Of a stretch of DNA of 64,000 bases, positions 62,791 to 64,000 are shown piece after piece. The stretch's first letter is position 1, and the number at the start of each line of letters is the position of its first letter. Both the position numbers and the translations under genes were made by a program. The notes below the pieces were generated by a model. That model made no database searches, was not told the origin of the DNA, and worked only from the letters and a program-made list of their open reading frames with translations. Source of the DNA: Solirubrum koreensis (GTDB lineage: Bacteria > Bacteroidota > Bacteroidia > Cytophagales > Hymenobacteraceae). The DNA lies in assembly GCF_039541855.1 (NCBI RefSeq), contig NZ_BAABHA010000001.1, positions 62,001-126,000 on the forward strand. The letters run 5' to 3'.

Positions 62791-63987
62791 ATGTTTTCTT
62801 CTGTTTATCAACCGACGAGGTGGCTGCTGCCCGCGCTCCTGCTGAGTTTGGCCGCCTGTAACTCGGCCTCTGAAAAGTCAGCCGCCGAAACCGCCGCCCC
62901 TGCTGCTGCCGAGGAACCTGCCGTTGCCAACGAAGTGCAACTCAGCCCCGACGAACAGCGGGTAGCCGGCGTGCGCACCGGGCGGGTTAGCATGCAGTCG
63001 TCGGCTGGTGCCCTGCGCGTAAATGGCACGCTGGATGCGCCGCCGCAGAGCTTGGTGGTGCTAAGCGCTCCGTTGGGTGGGTACGTGGAGCGCCTACCGT
63101 TGCTGGCCGGTACGCGGGTGCGCCAAGGCGAAGCCATTGCGGTAATCCGTAACCCCGAATTCATTCAGGTGCAGCAGGATTACCGGCAGGTGCTCAGCCA
63201 GCTCGAGTATGCCCGTACTGATGTGGAGCGGCAGCGTGAGCTGGTAGCCGAAGAAGTGGCCCCGGCTAAAAACTACCAGCGGGCCCAGGCCGAGTACCGC
63301 AGCCTGCAGGTGCAGCGCGACGCCCTGTTGGCCCGTCTGCGTTTGGCTGGCCTGCCGGTACGAGGCAGCGGCGCCATGGCCACCACGGCCGAGCTGCGGG
63401 CGCCCATCAGCGGCTTTGTGCAGAAAGTAAATGCCACCACCGGCCAAACGCTGGCCCCCACCGACCCCGTGGCGGAATTGGTCGACCCCACGCACCTGCA
63501 CGTAGAGCTGACGGTGTTTGAAAAGGATGCGCCGCGCGTACGGGTTGGGCAGCGCCTGCGCTTCACGCTGGCCTCCGATTCGGCAGGCGGCGAGCATACC
63601 GGCCACGTAAACCTGGTAAGCCGGACCGTAGACCCAGAGTCGCGCACCGTGAGCATCCACGGCCACCCCGATGATGAAAACAACCCGCGGCTGCTGCCGG
63701 GCATGTTCGTGCGGGCAACCATCGAAACCAATGAAAAGCCAACCACGGCCCCGGTGCCGGCCTTGCCTGAAGCGGCAGTGGTCGATTACGAGGGCCGGAG
63801 CTACATTTTTGTGCAGCCCACGGCCGGGCAGCCGCGCTACCGCATGGTGGAAGTGCGCCGGGCTGGTTCGGTAGAAAATGGAATGGTGCCGGTTGTGCTG
63901 CCGGCTGCCGTGACGGCCCAAACCACCGTGGTAACCGAGGGAGCTTACAGCCTGCTGGGTAAGCTCAAGAACACGTCGGAAGAATAG
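62791..63987 (+). CDS. CusB/CzcB-type periplasmic adaptor lipoprotein
   Basis: A 398-residue membrane-fusion protein of the heavy-metal RND class. The lipobox is SLAAC (Cys23), followed by an Ala/Glu-rich linker, a lipoyl half (LSAPLGGYVERLPLLAGTRV), a coiled-coil hairpin (about 115-175), the second lipoyl half (LRAPISGFVQKVNATTGQTL), beta-barrel and membrane-proximal domains. It connects the CzcA-TolC fusion. The N-terminal His/Met metal sites of CusB are not evident. It is the last complete gene of the window, ending 13 bases before the right edge. Confidence 0.93.
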   Translation: MFSSVYQPTRWLLPALLLSLAACNSASEKSAAETAAPAAAEEPAVANEVQLSPDEQRVAGVRTGRVSMQSSAGALRVNGTLDAPPQSLVVLSAPLGGYVERLPLLAGTRVRQGEAIAVIRNPEFIQVQQDYRQVLSQLEYARTDVERQRELVAEEVAPAKNYQRAQAEYRSLQVQRDALLARLRLAGLPVRGSGAMATTAELRAPISGFVQKVNATTGQTLAPTDPVAELVDPTHLHVELTVFEKDAPRVRVGQRLRFTLASDSAGGEHTGHVNLVSRTVDPESRTVSIHGHPDDENNPRLLPGMFVRATIETNEKPTTAPVPALPEAAVVDYEGRSYIFVQPTAGQPRYRMVEVRRAGSVENGMVPVVLPAAVTAQTTVVTEGAYSLLGKLKNTSEE

Positions 63988-64000
63988 CCAGCTGCGTAAG

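Overview
This is chromosomal DNA from a GC-rich member of the Bacteroidota, most likely a Hymenobacter-like Cytophagales (inference). The supporting signs are type IX secretion (T9SS) C-terminal sorting domains on three secreted proteins, a DUF4249 lipoprotein paired with a TonB-dependent receptor, promoter -7 elements of the form TAnnTTTG, few Shine-Dalgarno sequences, OmpA proteins with thrombospondin type 3 repeats, and an RND pump fused to TolC. No rRNA, tRNA, CRISPR array, phage or IS transposase was seen. The left edge cuts an M1 aminopeptidase. The right edge falls just after an RND adaptor gene.

Layout. 1-6.2 kb: M1 aminopeptidase, DUF4249 lipoprotein plus TonB receptor, HupE/UreJ membrane protein. 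6.3-14.0 kb: two large T9SS cargo proteins, one of them a pectinesterase, which share near-identical C-terminal modules. 14.2-15.5 kb: tandem paralogues of a small unrecognised secreted family. 15.8-22.3 kb: threonylcarbamoyl-AMP synthase, an MBL-fold hydrolase, an S41 peptidase and ClpB. 22.4-27.8 kb: membrane protein, subclass B1 metallo-beta-lactamase directly behind a VapBC-type toxin-antitoxin pair, DUF808 protein, an ion channel with a non-canonical selectivity filter, and an SDR. 28.0-34.8 kb: PfkB with a tiny membrane ORF, DUF1353 protein, and two DUF72 paralogues flanking an LVIVD-repeat lipoprotein operon. 35.1-41.2 kb: TolC, adaptor and HAE1 RND multidrug efflux operon, interrupted by a palindromic intergenic repeat that supplies the adaptor start codon. 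41.3-50 kb: small secreted proteins, two OmpA/TSP3 paralogues with histone-H1-like tails, and an S9 peptidase. 50.1-56.2 kb: NAPE-PLD-like hydrolase and a divergent organic-peroxide/electrophile stress locus (ohrR, ohr and a reductase against pirin, nitroreductase, pirin, osmC). 56.2-64 kb: T9SS serine hydrolase and a heavy-metal efflux operon (His/Cys-rich small protein, CzcA-TolC fusion, CusB-type adaptor).

The two most coherent functional units are the OhrR-centred locus and the metal-efflux operon. In the first, a shared regulatory region carries a good -7 element overlapped by ATGTA/TACAT half-sites. In the second, the inner-membrane pump and outer-membrane factor are one polypeptide with an apparent internal signal peptide. 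The items most worth following up are the small secreted paralogue family at 14.3-15.5 kb, the channel filter, the internal signal peptide of the fusion pump, and the leader and intercistronic hairpins at 14975, 22256 and 58184.
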